NCBI GenBank assembly: GCA_026392465.1
Contig: JAPLCA010000007.1
Location: 1 to 54,029 of the forward strand
Direction: 5' to 3'
DNA: 54,029 bases
Origin: Propionibacteriales bacterium
GTDB taxonomy: Bacteria; Actinomycetota; Actinomycetes; Propionibacteriales; Nocardioidaceae
Shown here: positions 43,555-53,202 of the stretch, one piece after another
Layout of the letters: every line of letters begins with the position of its first letter
Numbering within the stretch: position 1 is the stretch's first letter
Notes under the pieces: model-generated
What the model was told of the DNA's origin: nothing
Seen by the model: the letters and a program-made list of their open reading frames with translations, nothing else
Database searches by the model: none
Position numbers and translations under genes: made by a program

Positions 43555-44849
43555 GAGCCGAGCACGCGGTCGAGGTAGGGGTTGCTGAACACGCGCTGCG
43601 GGTCGAGCTCGTCGCGCACCGCCACGAAGTCGTCGAATCGGCTGTACCGCTCACGGAGGTCGCCGGCGTCGAGCGTGTGCATCTTGCCCCAGTGCGGCCG
43701 ACCCTCGTGGGCCGTGAACACCTCCTGCGCGGCCCGGAAGTACGCGGTCGGGTCGAGCCGGTGGTACTGGTGCACGGCCAGGTAGCAGTTGTCGCGCTCG
43801 TGACCCGTCGACATCCACACGTCGTCGGCGGCGGCGAAGCGCACCTCGATCGGGAACGCGACGGTCTCGTGCCCCGCATCGAACCAGCGCTGCAGCCCGG
43901 CGATGACGTCGAGCAGCGCACCCCGCGGCACGGCGAACTCGGACTCGGAGAACCGCACCCGACGGGGCGACACGAACACCTCGTGGGAGTGGTCGACGTA
44001 GTCCCGTGCCGACAGCGCCGACCCGCTCACCTGGTTGACGCGCGGCACCGCAGACCGGAAGCGCGCGCCCACCCGGTTGACGACCTCGAACAGCCCGTTG
44101 CTCAGCAGCTCGTCGTCGACGAGGTGCCGCAGGCGGCCGACCGGCGCCCGCTCCGTCCCCTCGGGCACGCGATTGTTGCGCTTGACCAGCGCCTTCTCCG
44201 TGTGCGGGAACCAGTAGAACTCGAAGTGGTCGTTCTCCTCGACGAGCTCGGGCAGCCGTTCGAGCACCTCGGGCAGCCGCATCGGCTCCTCGCGCGCGTG
44301 CAGCAGGAAGGCCGGCACGCACTGCAGCGTCAGCTCGGTGACGACGCCGAGCGCACCGAGCCCCACCCGGGCGGCCCCGAACCAGGGGTGCGTCTCGTCG
44401 ACCTCGACGACGTCGCCGTCGGCGGTCACCAGCTGCACGCCGACCACCGCCGCGGCGATGCCCTGCAGCCGGGCGCCCGTGCCGTGGGTACCGGTGGACA
44501 CCGCACCCGCGACGGACTGCGGGTCGACGTCGCCCAGGTTCGGCAGTGCCAGACCGAGGGACTGCAGCAGGGGATTCAGCCGGTGCAGCGACGTCCCGGC
44601 CTCCACCCGCACCCGCCTCGTCGCGGCGTCGTGCCACACCAGAGCGTCCATGCGGTCGAGGCGCAGGAGCACGCCCTCGGTGGCCGCGATCGGCGTGAAG
44701 GAGTGGCCGGCACCGTACGCCTTGACCGCAAGCCCCTCGGCCCGTGCCGTGCGCACCGCGTCGACGACCTCGGCCGTCGACGCCGGGTGCAGCACCCGCC
44801 GGGGGTGCGAGCGCACGTTGCCCGCCCAGTTGCGCCAGAGCACGCTCAT
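43551..44849 (-). CDS. FAD-linked D-arabinono-1,4-lactone/L-gulonolactone oxidase-like
   Basis: The 432-residue protein has a PCMH-type FAD domain with VKAYGAGHSFTPIA near the N-terminus and GDVDPQSVAGAVSTGTHGTG. The C-terminal ALO domain ends with PHWGKMHTLD, the HWGK motif that binds FAD/substrate in aldonolactone oxidases. It oxidises sugar lactones or alditols using O2. The gene lies 13 bases after a PLP deaminase/aldolase and overlaps the DinB gene. Confidence 0.87.
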   Translation of the reverse strand: MSVLWRNWAGNVRSHPRRVLHPASTAEVVDAVRTARAEGLAVKAYGAGHSFTPIAATEGVLLRLDRMDALVWHDAATRRVRVEAGTSLHRLNPLLQSLGLALPNLGDVDPQSVAGAVSTGTHGTGARLQGIAAAVVGVQLVTADGDVVEVDETHPWFGAARVGLGALGVVTELTLQCVPAFLLHAREEPMRLPEVLERLPELVEENDHFEFYWFPHTEKALVKRNNRVPEGTERAPVGRLRHLVDDELLSNGLFEVVNRVGARFRSAVPRVNQVSGSALSARDYVDHSHEVFVSPRRVRFSESEFAVPRGALLDVIAGLQRWFDAGHETVAFPIEVRFAAADDVWMSTGHERDNCYLAVHQYHRLDPTAYFRAAQEVFTAHEGRPHWGKMHTLDAGDLRERYSRFDDFVAVRDELDPQRVFSNPYLDRVLGS

Positions 44850-44862
44850 CGCGTCGTCCCCG

Positions 44863-46068
44863 TCATCCGAAGTTCTTCCCCTCGCCCCGGTAGGTCGGCA
44901 CGGTCTCGGCGCGGCCGGAGTCGTCGACGAGCGTGACGGTGTCGAACCGCTCGCACATCTCGCCGGCCTTCGCGTGCCGGAACACGACGCGCTCGCCGAT
45001 GCGCAGGTGCCGGGCCGCCTTGCCGCGCACGGGCGTCTGCACCTCGCCCACGCCCTCAGTACCGACCAGCGACAGCCCCTCCGGCCAGACCGGCGTGGGC
45101 ATGCGGTTGGCCTGCGCGGGCCCCGACGCGGTGTACCCGCCGGCGAAGCAGGTGGCCACGTCCTTGGCCGGGCGACGCACGACGTCGAGGACGATGTACG
45201 CGGCGGGCCGCGCCTCGAACGCGTCGTAGTGGTCGAAGAGCGTGGGCGTGAACAGGCCCGAGCCGGCGGTCAGCTCGGTGACGGTCGGGTCGGCGCCGGT
45301 CACCTCGAGGCTGCCGGTGCCGCCGGCGTTCACGAGCTGGAGGTCCGCGTGCTGCGACACCGCCTCGACCACGGCACGACGTCGGTGCGCGAGCTCCGTC
45401 GTCGACAGCCTCTTGACGACGCGCACGGCGGCCGAGGTGTCGGGCAGGCCGGCCACCTGCGCGTCGTAGAACATGACGCCGACGAGCCGGAAGCCCGGCC
45501 GCGCGGCGAGCCGTCGGGCGACGCCCGCTGCTTGGCGCGCGGTGTGCACGGGGGAGCGGCGCACGCCCAGGTGCACGGGATGGATGCCGAGCGCGCCGGG
45601 GCGCAGCGACGCGTCGACGTCGAGGCAGATCCGCAGGGTCGGGTGCGACCCGCCGACGACGCGCTGGATCGCGTCGAGCCCCTCCTCGGAGTCGACCATG
45701 AGCGTGATGGCCGCCCGACGTCGCTCGCCGGCCTCACCGGGCTCGGTGAGGGCGAGCAGCCCGGCACGGTCGACGGTGGGGTACGCGAGGAGCACGTCGT
45801 CGGTGACCCCCTCGTCGACCAGCCAGCAGCTCTCCGCGAGCGAGTAGGTCATGACGCCCGCGAACCCGGGTCGGGCGAGCGTGCGCTCCAGCACCGACCG
45901 CACGCGCACCGACTTGCTCGCCACCCGCACGGGCACCCCGCCCGCCCGACGGACGAGGTCGTCGGCGTTCGCCCAGAGCGCCGGTTCGTCGAGCACCGCG
46001 AGCGGCGCGGACCGGTCGGCGGTGGCCGACAGCAGACGCGGGAACGATGCGCTCACGCGCCCCAGCAT
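44863..46068 (-). CDS. Amino acid deaminase/aldolase (D-threonine aldolase/DSD-like, PLP)
   Basis: The 401-residue fold-type III PLP enzyme begins with the alanine-racemase-like barrel. The PLP lysine is K52 in RVASKSVRVRS. The C-terminal metal-binding region FRHAKAGEMCERFD resembles D-serine dehydratase and D-threonine aldolase. It likely acts on a D-3-hydroxyamino acid, either deaminating it or cleaving it to glycine and an aldehyde. It is the first gene of the operon with the lactone oxidase. An internal GTG (VSASF) four codons in is an alternative start. Confidence 0.85.
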   Translation of the reverse strand: MLGRVSASFPRLLSATADRSAPLAVLDEPALWANADDLVRRAGGVPVRVASKSVRVRSVLERTLARPGFAGVMTYSLAESCWLVDEGVTDDVLLAYPTVDRAGLLALTEPGEAGERRRAAITLMVDSEEGLDAIQRVVGGSHPTLRICLDVDASLRPGALGIHPVHLGVRRSPVHTARQAAGVARRLAARPGFRLVGVMFYDAQVAGLPDTSAAVRVVKRLSTTELAHRRRAVVEAVSQHADLQLVNAGGTGSLEVTGADPTVTELTAGSGLFTPTLFDHYDAFEARPAAYIVLDVVRRPAKDVATCFAGGYTASGPAQANRMPTPVWPEGLSLVGTEGVGEVQTPVRGKAARHLRIGERVVFRHAKAGEMCERFDTVTLVDDSGRAETVPTYRGEGKNFG

Positions 46069-46084
46069 GGCACGGAGGTGGGGG

Positions 46085-46795
46085 TCAGACGCCAGGTCGC
46101 GAGCGCAGGCCGAGGTCGAACCACGCGGGGGCCGCGGCGACGAACTCCGCCCGCGGCAGCGCCCCCGCTCCCTCGGGCACGACGGCGAGGAGCGGCACCC
46201 CCGTCACGCGCGGGAGGTCGTCGCGGTTGCACCGCTCGGCGAGGCCAGGGCGCTCCGGCCACGCGCCCACGACCACGCCCAGCGGCTCCACCCCGCGGGC
46301 CCGCAGCGCCTCGACGGTGAGCGCCGTGTGGTTCAGCGTGCCGAGACCGGCCCGCGCCACGACGACCACCTCGACCGTCACGTCGGGGGGCGCGGCGTCG
46401 ACGAGCCCGACCGCGAGGTCGAGCAGCGTCCCGCCGTCCGCGTCGAGCCGGACGAGCAGCCCGCCCGCACCCTCGACGACCACGACGTCGTGCTCGGCCG
46501 CCATCCCCAGCACGGCGCGCACGTGCTCCGACACCGGTGGGAGCGCGACCCCCTGGCGACGCGCGGCGGTGTCGGGGGCGAGCGGGTCGTCGAGCGCCAC
46601 CAGCTCACGGCACGCCGCGCCGGTCAGGGCCTCGACAGTGCGCGCGTCGCGCGGCTCCGGGTCGGGGCCGCCGATGCCGGTCTGCACCGGCTTGACCACC
46701 AGCACGCGACCGCGCGCGGTGGCCGCGAGCGCGGCGACGGCCACCGTCTTGCCGACCCCGGTGTCGGTCCCGGTGACGATCACGACGCGGCTCAC
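46085..46795 (-). CDS. bioD: Dethiobiotin synthetase
   Basis: BioD carboxylates and closes DAPA to dethiobiotin using ATP and CO2. The 236-residue protein has P-loop GTDTGVGKT (9-17), VKPVQTG and VVEGAGGLLV. The GTG start overlaps the bioF stop by GTGA. It is the last gene of the bioBAFD operon. Confidence 0.92.
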   Translation of the reverse strand: MSRVVIVTGTDTGVGKTVAVAALAATARGRVLVVKPVQTGIGGPDPEPRDARTVEALTGAACRELVALDDPLAPDTAARRQGVALPPVSEHVRAVLGMAAEHDVVVVEGAGGLLVRLDADGGTLLDLAVGLVDAAPPDVTVEVVVVARAGLGTLNHTALTVEALRARGVEPLGVVVGAWPERPGLAERCNRDDLPRVTGVPLLAVVPEGAGALPRAEFVAAAPAWFDLGLRSRPGV

Positions 46796-47919
46796 CGGAA
46801 CGTCCCCGCGACGCCGACCAGCACGTCCAGGGCGCGCGCCCAGTCGTCGTCGGCGACGCCTGCGCTCGCCGTCACCCGCAGACGCGAGACCCCGTCGGGC
46901 ACCGACGGCGGCCGGAAGCACCCGACCCGCACCCCGGCGATGAGCGCGGCCGCCTGGGCGGCCACCGCCGCCTGCGGCGACGGCATCGGCACCGACAGCA
47001 CGGCCCCCGCGGGCACGGCGACGTCGAGAGCGGCGGCGAGCTCGCCGACGCGACGGTGCACCGTCGCGGCCAGGTCGGGGCGGCGGCGCACCTCGTGCAG
47101 CGCCGCGAGGGCGCCGGCGGCCGACGCAGGTGCGAGGCCGGTGTCGAACACGAACGCACGTCCGCGGTTCACCAGGTGCTCGCGCAGGGCGACCGGTCCG
47201 AGCACGGCGCCGCCCTGGCTGCCGAGCGCCTTCGACAGCGTGGCCGTGACCACCACGTGCTCGAGCCCGGCGAGCCCGAGCCGCGTGACCAGTCCTGGCC
47301 CGTGCACGCCGAGCCCGTGCGCCTCGTCGACGACGAGCAGCCCGCCGTGCCGCTCGCAGAGCCCGGCCAGGTCGACCAGCGGGGCCGCGTCGCCGAGCAC
47401 CGAGTAGACCGACTCCACCAGCACCAGGGCGCGCTCTCCAGCACGTTCGGCATCGCGCAGGGCGCCCGCCACCGCGTCGACGTCGCCGTGCGGGACGATC
47501 GTCAGCCGAGCGCGCGACAGCCGCACGCCGTCGACCAGCGACGCGTGCACGTGCGCGTCGGAGACCACCCGCGTGCCTCGGTCGGCGAGGGCGGCGACGA
47601 CGGCCAGGTTCGCGTGGTAGCCCGTCGATGTCACGAGCGCCGCAGGCTGGCCGAGGTCGCGGGCGAGGGTCTGCTCGAGCTCCTCGTGCACGGCGAGCGT
47701 GCCCGTGACGAGCCGGGACGCTCCCGCGCCCGCGCCCCAGTGGAGCGCTGCCGTAGCGGCAGCGCGTGTGACGGCCGGGTCGCGCGCGAGGCCGAGGTAG
47801 TCGTTGCCCGCGAGGTCGATCGTCGGGTCGTCGGCGCCGCGCGGGCGCAGCGTGCGCGCGAGCCCGGCCTCCGCCCGCGTGGCGTGCTCCTGCGCCCACC
47901 AGTCCGTCCAGACGCTCAT
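46792..47919 (-). CDS. bioF: 8-amino-7-oxononanoate synthase
   Basis: BioF condenses pimeloyl-ACP with L-alanine. The 375-residue PLP enzyme has NDYLGL near residue 39, SASTGYHAN-type region [20 protein letters not shown] and the PLP lysine K230 in [13 protein letters not shown] overlap with bioA and GTGA overlap with bioD imply tight co-translation. Confidence 0.93.
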   Translation of the reverse strand: MSVWTDWWAQEHATRAEAGLARTLRPRGADDPTIDLAGNDYLGLARDPAVTRAAATAALHWGAGAGASRLVTGTLAVHEELEQTLARDLGQPAALVTSTGYHANLAVVAALADRGTRVVSDAHVHASLVDGVRLSRARLTIVPHGDVDAVAGALRDAERAGERALVLVESVYSVLGDAAPLVDLAGLCERHGGLLVVDEAHGLGVHGPGLVTRLGLAGLEHVVVTATLSKALGSQGGAVLGPVALREHLVNRGRAFVFDTGLAPASAAGALAALHEVRRRPDLAATVHRRVGELAAALDVAVPAGAVLSVPMPSPQAAVAAQAAALIAGVRVGCFRPPSVPDGVSRLRVTASAGVADDDWARALDVLVGVAGTFR

Positions 47920-49196
47920 GCGGCCCGCACCGCCTCGCCGACCCCGGCGACCAGCTGCGCCAGCGCGGCGTCGTCGCAGACGTACGGCGGCATCGTGTAG
48001 ACGAGGTCGCGGAAGGGCCGCAGCCACACGCCAGCGGCGAGCGCGGCGTCGGTGGCTGCCGGGACGTCGACCGGGTGGTCGAGCTGGACCACGCCGACGG
48101 CGCCGAGCGTGCGGACGTCGGTCACGCCCTCGACGTCGCGCAGCGGAGCGAGGCCACGGCTCAGCGCCTCCCCGACGCGCTGCACGTCGGCCTGCCAGCC
48201 GCGCTCGAGGAGGAGGTCGATGCTGGCCGACGCGACGGCGCACGCCAGCGGGTTGCCCATGAACGTCGGGCCGTGCATGAGGGCACCGGAGTCGCTGGCC
48301 GAGACGCCGCGTGCCACCGCGTCGGTGCACAGCACCGCCGCGAGCGAGACGTAGCCCCCGGTGAGCGCCTTGCCGACGCAGAGGACGTCGGGCGCGACCA
48401 GCTCGCTCACGAAGAGGTGACCGGTGCGGCCGAACCCCGTGGCGATCTCGTCGTGCACGAGCAGCAGACCGTGCTCGTCGGCCACCTCGCGCAGCACGCG
48501 CAGGCACGCGACGGGGTACGGGTGCATGCCGCCCGCCCCCTGCAGGAGCGGCTCCACGACGACGCCCGCCAGCTCATGGGCGTGCCGGGCGGCGAGGTCG
48601 CGGACTCCGTCGGCCCACGCCGCGATCTCCGCGTCCGACGCGTCGTGGCGCGGCGGCCGGTCGGCGAACACCTGCTGCGGCAGCAGGTCGCGCCACATGG
48701 CGTGCATGCCGACGACCGGGTCGGTCACGCTCATGCAGTCGAACGTGTCGCCGTGGTAGCCGCCGCGCACCGTGAGCATGCGGGTGCGCTCGGGGTGTCC
48801 TGTCCCGCGCTGGTGCTGCAGCACCATCTTCAGCGCCACCTCCACGGCCACCGAGCCGGAGTCGGCGAGGAACACGCGCTCCAGCGGGGCGGGCGTCAGC
48901 TCGACGAGCCGTCGCGCCAGCTCGACGGCCGGTGCGTGCGTGAGCCCGCCGAACATCACGTGGCTGAACGACGCGACCTGCTCGACCACCGCACGGTCGA
49001 GGACGGGGTGCCGGTACCCGTGCACCGCGGCCCACCACGACGACATGCCGTCGACCACCCACGTCCCGTCGACCTCCAGACGGCACCCGTCGGCGCCCGT
49101 GACGACCCTCGTCGGGGAGGGCTCCGTCATCGAGGCGTAGGGGTGCCAGACGTGGGCGCGGTCGAAGGCGCGCAGGTCGGCGACAGTCGCGGTCAC
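47916..49196 (-). CDS. bioA: Adenosylmethionine-8-amino-7-oxononanoate aminotransferase
   Basis: BioA transfers the amino group of SAM to KAPA to give DAPA. The 426-residue class III aminotransferase has [27 protein letters not shown] and [12 protein letters not shown], with PLP lysine K276 in [10 protein letters not shown]. The WHPY and SSWW motifs are characteristic of BioA. GTG start at 49196, 14 bases after bioB. Confidence 0.93.
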   Translation of the reverse strand: MTATVADLRAFDRAHVWHPYASMTEPSPTRVVTGADGCRLEVDGTWVVDGMSSWWAAVHGYRHPVLDRAVVEQVASFSHVMFGGLTHAPAVELARRLVELTPAPLERVFLADSGSVAVEVALKMVLQHQRGTGHPERTRMLTVRGGYHGDTFDCMSVTDPVVGMHAMWRDLLPQQVFADRPPRHDASDAEIAAWADGVRDLAARHAHELAGVVVEPLLQGAGGMHPYPVACLRVLREVADEHGLLLVHDEIATGFGRTGHLFVSELVAPDVLCVGKALTGGYVSLAAVLCTDAVARGVSASDSGALMHGPTFMGNPLACAVASASIDLLLERGWQADVQRVGEALSRGLAPLRDVEGVTDVRTLGAVGVVQLDHPVDVPAATDAALAAGVWLRPFRDLVYTMPPYVCDDAALAQLVAGVGEAVRAA

Positions 49197-49210
49197 GACA
49201 GGGTCGGCGA

Positions 49211-50389
49211 TCAGGCGTTCGCGGGGACGTCGGTGCCGGCGCCGCGCTGCCGGATCGCGAGACCGGTCGTGCCGTCGTGCGAGGCGCAGCCGCCACAGGC
49301 GCTGCCGCAGCCGGTCGACGCGGTGCCGCACGGCGAGGCCGCGGGTGTCGAGGGGGCAGGGGTCGCGGTCGCAGCCGTCCGCTCGACCGGCTCGTGCTCC
49401 GGCAGGTCCTCCGCGCCGAGGATCGTGAACCCGTGGTCGCGGATCAGCTCGACGTCGGCTCTCGCGTCCTGCCCCTCCGACGTCAGGTAGTCGCCCAGGA
49501 AGATCGAGTTGGCCACGTGCAGCGCGAGACCCTGCAGCGAGCGCAGGTGCATCTCCCGTCCGCCGGCGATGCGCACCTCGCGGTCGGGGCACACGAAGCG
49601 CGCCATCGCCAGGATCTTCACGCACCGGGCCGGCGAGAGCTCCCAGGTGTCCTCGAACGGCGTGCCGTCGAACGGCATGAGGAAGTTGACGGGGATCGAA
49701 TCCGAGCCGAGCTCCTTCAGCGCGAACAGCGCCTCCACGAGCTGCTCGTCGGTCTCGCCGAGCCCGGCGATGAGCCCCGAGCAGGGCGACAGGCCGGCCG
49801 TGCGGGCCTTGGCGATGGTGTCGACGCGATCGTCGTAGGTGTGGGTGGTGACGATCTCGTCGTGGTGGGACGCGGCGGTGTTGATGTTGTGGTTGTAGGC
49901 GTCGACCCCGGCCTGCTTGAGCCGCTCGGCCTGCCCGTCCTTCAGCAGCCCCAGACAGGCGCACACCTCGACGTCGGGGTAGCTGTCCTTGAGCGCCTCG
50001 GTCATCTCGGCGACCTTCTCCACGTCGCGGTTCGAGGGGCCGCGGCCCGACGACACGAGGCACACGCGCGACGCACCGCCGCGCAGCCCCGCGCCCGCCT
50101 GGCGCAGCGTCTCGTCGGTGGAGAGCCACGAGTACTTCAGGATCGGCGCCTCGGACCCGACGGCCTGTGAGCAGTAGCTGCAGTTCTCCGGGCACAGCCC
50201 GGACTTGAGGTTGACCAGGTAGTTGACCTTGACGGTGCTGCCGAAGTGCGCGCGGCGCAGACGTCCGGCGGCAGCGACGACGTCGAGGAGGTCGGCGTCG
50301 TCGGCACGCAGGACGGCGAGCGCGTCGGCCTCGGAGGCGCTGCCCCCGTCCAGGACGTGGGTGGCGAGCTGGTCGAACGATGCGGGCAT
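49211..50389 (-). CDS. bioB: Biotin synthase with an extra Cys-rich C-terminal tail
   Basis: BioB inserts sulfur into dethiobiotin by radical SAM chemistry. The 392-residue protein has CPENCSYC (C66, C70, C73) for the 4Fe-4S cluster. Further Cys lie in [16 protein letters not shown] and [12 protein letters not shown], plus RIAGGRE arginine, matching the auxiliary cluster ligands of the classical enzyme. After the barrel an Ala/Pro/Thr linker leads to C354, C361, C365 and C368. The last three form CX3CX2C, the same spacing as the radical SAM motif. The tail adds about 40 residues beyond the usual length. Two BioQ-type operators precede it. Confidence 0.93.
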   Translation of the reverse strand: MPASFDQLATHVLDGGSASEADALAVLRADDADLLDVVAAAGRLRRAHFGSTVKVNYLVNLKSGLCPENCSYCSQAVGSEAPILKYSWLSTDETLRQAGAGLRGGASRVCLVSSGRGPSNRDVEKVAEMTEALKDSYPDVEVCACLGLLKDGQAERLKQAGVDAYNHNINTAASHHDEIVTTHTYDDRVDTIAKARTAGLSPCSGLIAGLGETDEQLVEALFALKELGSDSIPVNFLMPFDGTPFEDTWELSPARCVKILAMARFVCPDREVRIAGGREMHLRSLQGLALHVANSIFLGDYLTSEGQDARADVELIRDHGFTILGAEDLPEHEPVERTAATATPAPSTPAASPCGTASTGCGSACGGCASHDGTTGLAIRQRGAGTDVPANA

Positions 50390-50417
50390 GAGAGTCCTCG
50401 ACTCGGGCGGCGGTCAC

Positions 50418-50445
50418 TGAACACCGTTCAGGTGAACGGTGTTCA
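50418..50445 (-). promoter_or_regulatory. Two abutting BioQ-type operators upstream of bioB
   Basis: TGAACACCGTTCA (50418-50430) and TGAACGGTGTTCA (50433-50445) are each TGAAC-N3-GTTCA palindromes. Together they form a larger 28-bp perfect palindrome with a GG centre. TGAAC-N3-GTTMA is the binding pattern of the TetR-family biotin regulator BioQ. The sites lie 29-56 bases before the bioB start. No bioQ gene is in the window. Confidence 0.8.
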
Positions 50446-50474
50446 GGTGACGATAGCCGATGGCGCCGGGCGCG

Positions 50475-51743
50475 TCACGGGGTCGTCGGCGACGAGCGTC
50501 GGTCGCCGTCATGACGCTGCAGCCAGTCGAGCGTGAGCTGGCGGCTCGCAGCCGCGGCGGGCGTCAACGTCGAGGTCGAGTCGCCCGCGCTGTGCTCCAT
50601 CCCGGGGTACTGGACGTACCGGTGCGTCACGCCGTGCCGCGCGAGGACGTCGACGAACGCGCGAGCACGGTCCGCGAGGACGAGGTGGTCGCGTGCTCCT
50701 TGGTAGACCAGGGTGGGCGGGGCGTCGGCGCTGACGTGGGTCGCGGAGTCGGTGAAGCGGTACCGGTCGGGGTGCTCGGCGGGCGTGCCGCCGACGTACC
50801 ACTGCTCGACCTTCCGGGCGATCGCCGTCCGGTCCCCGATGCCGGTGAGGTCGACGGCCGGATACCCGCCGATCACAGCGCGGACGACCGGCAGCGTCGT
50901 GCCCGACGGCGAGCAGCTGGACCTCAGGGTGTGGTCGGCCGACATGTAGGCGGCGTTGATGGCCAGGTTCCCTCCGGAGGAGAGGCCGAGCATCGCGACC
51001 CGGTGGGGGTCGAGCCGACGCGCCTCGCCGGTCCGGGCGATCCAGGCCAGGGAGCAGCCGACGTCCTCGACCTGGGTCCGCCATGGGTGGTAGGTCGGGG
51101 ACGCGAGCCGGTAGTCGACGTCGAGCACCGCGTAGCCGTGGGCGGGGAGGAACCCGGTGTACGCGTTCGGGCCCCGCGTCCCGCTCGAGAACCCGCCGCC
51201 GTGCACGGAGACCACGACGGGCCATCCCGCTCGCGGTGCGCGTCCGGACGGGAGGTAGAGGTCGGCGCGCAGCGTGGTGGTCCCGGCGGTCCCGACCGTC
51301 ACGGTCTGGCTGGGTCCGCTGTCCAGGCCGGTGAAGGGCAGCGTCGGCAGCAGCGGGCTCGTCCCGGCGCCCGTGGACGCGATGGAGACGGCCAGCGCGA
51401 CGCTCGTCGCGACGGCAGCCACCGTGCCGGCCGACCCGGCCACCGTGAGCACGAGCGGGAGGCGCCGACGCGGCCGAGGTCGCCGTCGCCAGAGGGTCGC
51501 GGCGCTCGCCACGCCGACGACGCCGACGACGACGTTCCACACCCCCAGCGAGTCCCGCAGCACGCCGAGGAGGATCACCAGGTACTGCGACACCTCCCAC
51601 TGCAGCAGCGGCATCGTCCACGACACCGGGACGACGGCGAGCAGCTGCGCGAGCACCGTGAAGGCGACGGTCACGATCGCGACCGTCCACAGCAGGATTC
51701 GCCCGAGCGCGCGCACCCGACGTGCCGTCGGAGCGGACGTCAT
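50475..51743 (-). CDS. Membrane-anchored alpha/beta hydrolase (HSL-like)
   Basis: The 422-residue protein has about three N-terminal membrane helices (14-36, 60-84, 96-120). An alpha/beta hydrolase domain follows with the oxyanion motif HGGGF (181-185), the nucleophile Ser255 in GLSSGGN and the C-terminal GMEHSAGD histidine. It is an esterase/lipase-type enzyme whose catalytic domain probably faces outside. Its ATG overlaps the CoA transferase stop by ATGA. It precedes bioB, but the operator between them suggests a separate unit. Substrate unknown. Confidence 0.83.
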   Translation of the reverse strand: MTSAPTARRVRALGRILLWTVAIVTVAFTVLAQLLAVVPVSWTMPLLQWEVSQYLVILLGVLRDSLGVWNVVVGVVGVASAATLWRRRPRPRRRLPLVLTVAGSAGTVAAVATSVALAVSIASTGAGTSPLLPTLPFTGLDSGPSQTVTVGTAGTTTLRADLYLPSGRAPRAGWPVVVSVHGGGFSSGTRGPNAYTGFLPAHGYAVLDVDYRLASPTYHPWRTQVEDVGCSLAWIARTGEARRLDPHRVAMLGLSSGGNLAINAAYMSADHTLRSSCSPSGTTLPVVRAVIGGYPAVDLTGIGDRTAIARKVEQWYVGGTPAEHPDRYRFTDSATHVSADAPPTLVYQGARDHLVLADRARAFVDVLARHGVTHRYVQYPGMEHSAGDSTSTLTPAAAASRQLTLDWLQRHDGDRRSSPTTP

Positions 51744-53137
51744 CGTGGCTCCGCCCACGCCATCGGGGCCGATCCGAGCGGCCACGGTGCACCGCGGTGC
51801 AGGTCCCACGCGGGGGTGACCTCCAGGAGGCTCGGCAGGGCCGCCACGCGCCCGAAGGGACCCTCGGTCTCCACCGTCGGCACCTCGTCGAGGTGCTCGC
51901 GCAGGTCGGGTCCCGCGGAGACCTGGCGGGGGTTGTCGCCGAACGACTGCACCCAGGTGCAGACCTTCGCGAGGTCGACGTGGACGTGCCACGAGCCGCC
52001 CTCGGTCGCCTGCCGGTGCAGGGCGGTCTCGATCCCTGCGGCGAGGAGGAACGCCGCCACGTAGTCGTTGAGGAGGTAGGTGGGAGGGAGCGCGGCCCGG
52101 TCCCCGCCGCCCTCCTCCAGGGCGAAGCCCGTGGCCGCGCAGGCGAGCTGGTCGAACCCGCCTCGGTCCGACCACGGTCCTCGGTCTCCCCATCCGTGCA
52201 CGTCGGCGAGGACGACCCCGTGGTGGTCCCGCGCGAGCTGCTCCGCGTCCAGCCCGAACCGTGCGAGGTGACGGTAGCTGTGGACCACGACGTCGGCGCC
52301 GTCGAGCACGTCGTCGAGGCGCGCCCTCCCCTCCGCGGTCCGGAAGTCGCAGAACGCGTTCCGCTTCCCCGCTCCGGTCTCGATGATCATCGCGTTCGGA
52401 TCGGGGCGGTCCGGACGCGACACGTGGAGGACGTCGGCGCCGAGCTCGGCCGCGAGACGAGCAGCGACGGGTCCCGCGATCACGTGGGTGACGTCGACGA
52501 CCCGGACGCCGGTGAGAGGGGGCTCGGTGGACGACAGCGGTGCTCGCGGCACCGGGTCGGCGTCCCCGGTGCGCTCGATCCTCACCAGCGGCTCGCCCGC
52601 GACGGCTCGTCCGACGTCGGAGGCCGCCCACTCCTCCCGGGTCCGGACCATCGCGGCCGTCCCGCCGGCCGCGACGATGGCCTCCTCGAGTGCAGGAGCG
52701 TCCCAGGTGGCGGCCGCCGCCGCGATGCGGTCGGCTCCCGGAGCGCACCCGAGCACGCGGAGCGCCCGGTCGCGCAGGTGCGGGTACGACAGGAGGACGA
52801 AGACCTGCCGGCCGTCGCGGCACGTGGAGAAGTCGCTGTCGGCCAGGAGGTGCGGGTCCTCCATCGTCGCGGCGGCCGGGACGTCGCCGACCCGGGTCGC
52901 GAAGACCGCCATGAGCTGCAGCAGCGCGTCGTCGGTGCGCACCCCGACCGACCGGCCGGGTGCGCCTCGCAGTGCGCCGAACGCCGCGGCGGCGGCTCCG
53001 TGGGCCGCCATGGCGGCGCCCATGCACTCGGCGAGGCGGTGCGGGGAGGTCGTCGCCGGCTCGCTCCCGACGACGTGCGTCCTGGCGAGGTCGAACGAGA
53101 ACAGCGACGCGAGGTCCAGGAGGGGAGATGCGGTCAC
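51740..53137 (-). CDS. CaiB/BaiF-family CoA transferase
   Basis: The 465-residue protein contains a type III CoA-transferase segment, starting at about residue 210 with GVRVVDVTHVIAGPVAARLAAELGADV. LLNDYVAAFLLAAGIETAL, with the likely catalytic Asp, lies about 130 residues further. The first 200 residues read as a degenerate partner half with weak similarity (LGALRGAPGR region), so the order differs from the usual CaiB. It moves CoA between acyl groups. It is divergent from the IclR gene, which probably controls it. GTG start at 53137. Confidence 0.8.
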   Translation of the reverse strand: MTASPLLDLASLFSFDLARTHVVGSEPATTSPHRLAECMGAAMAAHGAAAAAFGALRGAPGRSVGVRTDDALLQLMAVFATRVGDVPAAATMEDPHLLADSDFSTCRDGRQVFVLLSYPHLRDRALRVLGCAPGADRIAAAAATWDAPALEEAIVAAGGTAAMVRTREEWAASDVGRAVAGEPLVRIERTGDADPVPRAPLSSTEPPLTGVRVVDVTHVIAGPVAARLAAELGADVLHVSRPDRPDPNAMIIETGAGKRNAFCDFRTAEGRARLDDVLDGADVVVHSYRHLARFGLDAEQLARDHHGVVLADVHGWGDRGPWSDRGGFDQLACAATGFALEEGGGDRAALPPTYLLNDYVAAFLLAAGIETALHRQATEGGSWHVHVDLAKVCTWVQSFGDNPRQVSAGPDLREHLDEVPTVETEGPFGRVAALPSLLEVTPAWDLHRGAPWPLGSAPMAWAEPR

Positions 53138-53176
53138 GGCTCGAGTCTTCGACGCGCGGTCCCCGACGGCCAGGAT

Positions 53177-53192
53177 TGCCGGATATGCGGCA
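53177..53192. promoter_or_regulatory. Inverted repeat in the CoA transferase/iclR promoter region
   Basis: TGCCG-N6-CGGCA (53177-53192) lies in the 65-bp divergent gap. It is a plausible IclR operator controlling both genes. Confidence 0.4.
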
Positions 53193-53202
53193 TCCTCGAC
53201 CC

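Noticed and set aside
50475..51743. The hydrolase upstream of bioB as a BioH-like pimeloyl-ACP esterase
   Set aside because: It has several membrane helices and the HGGG motif of HSL-type esterases, unlike soluble BioH. BioQ-type operators also separate it from bioB.
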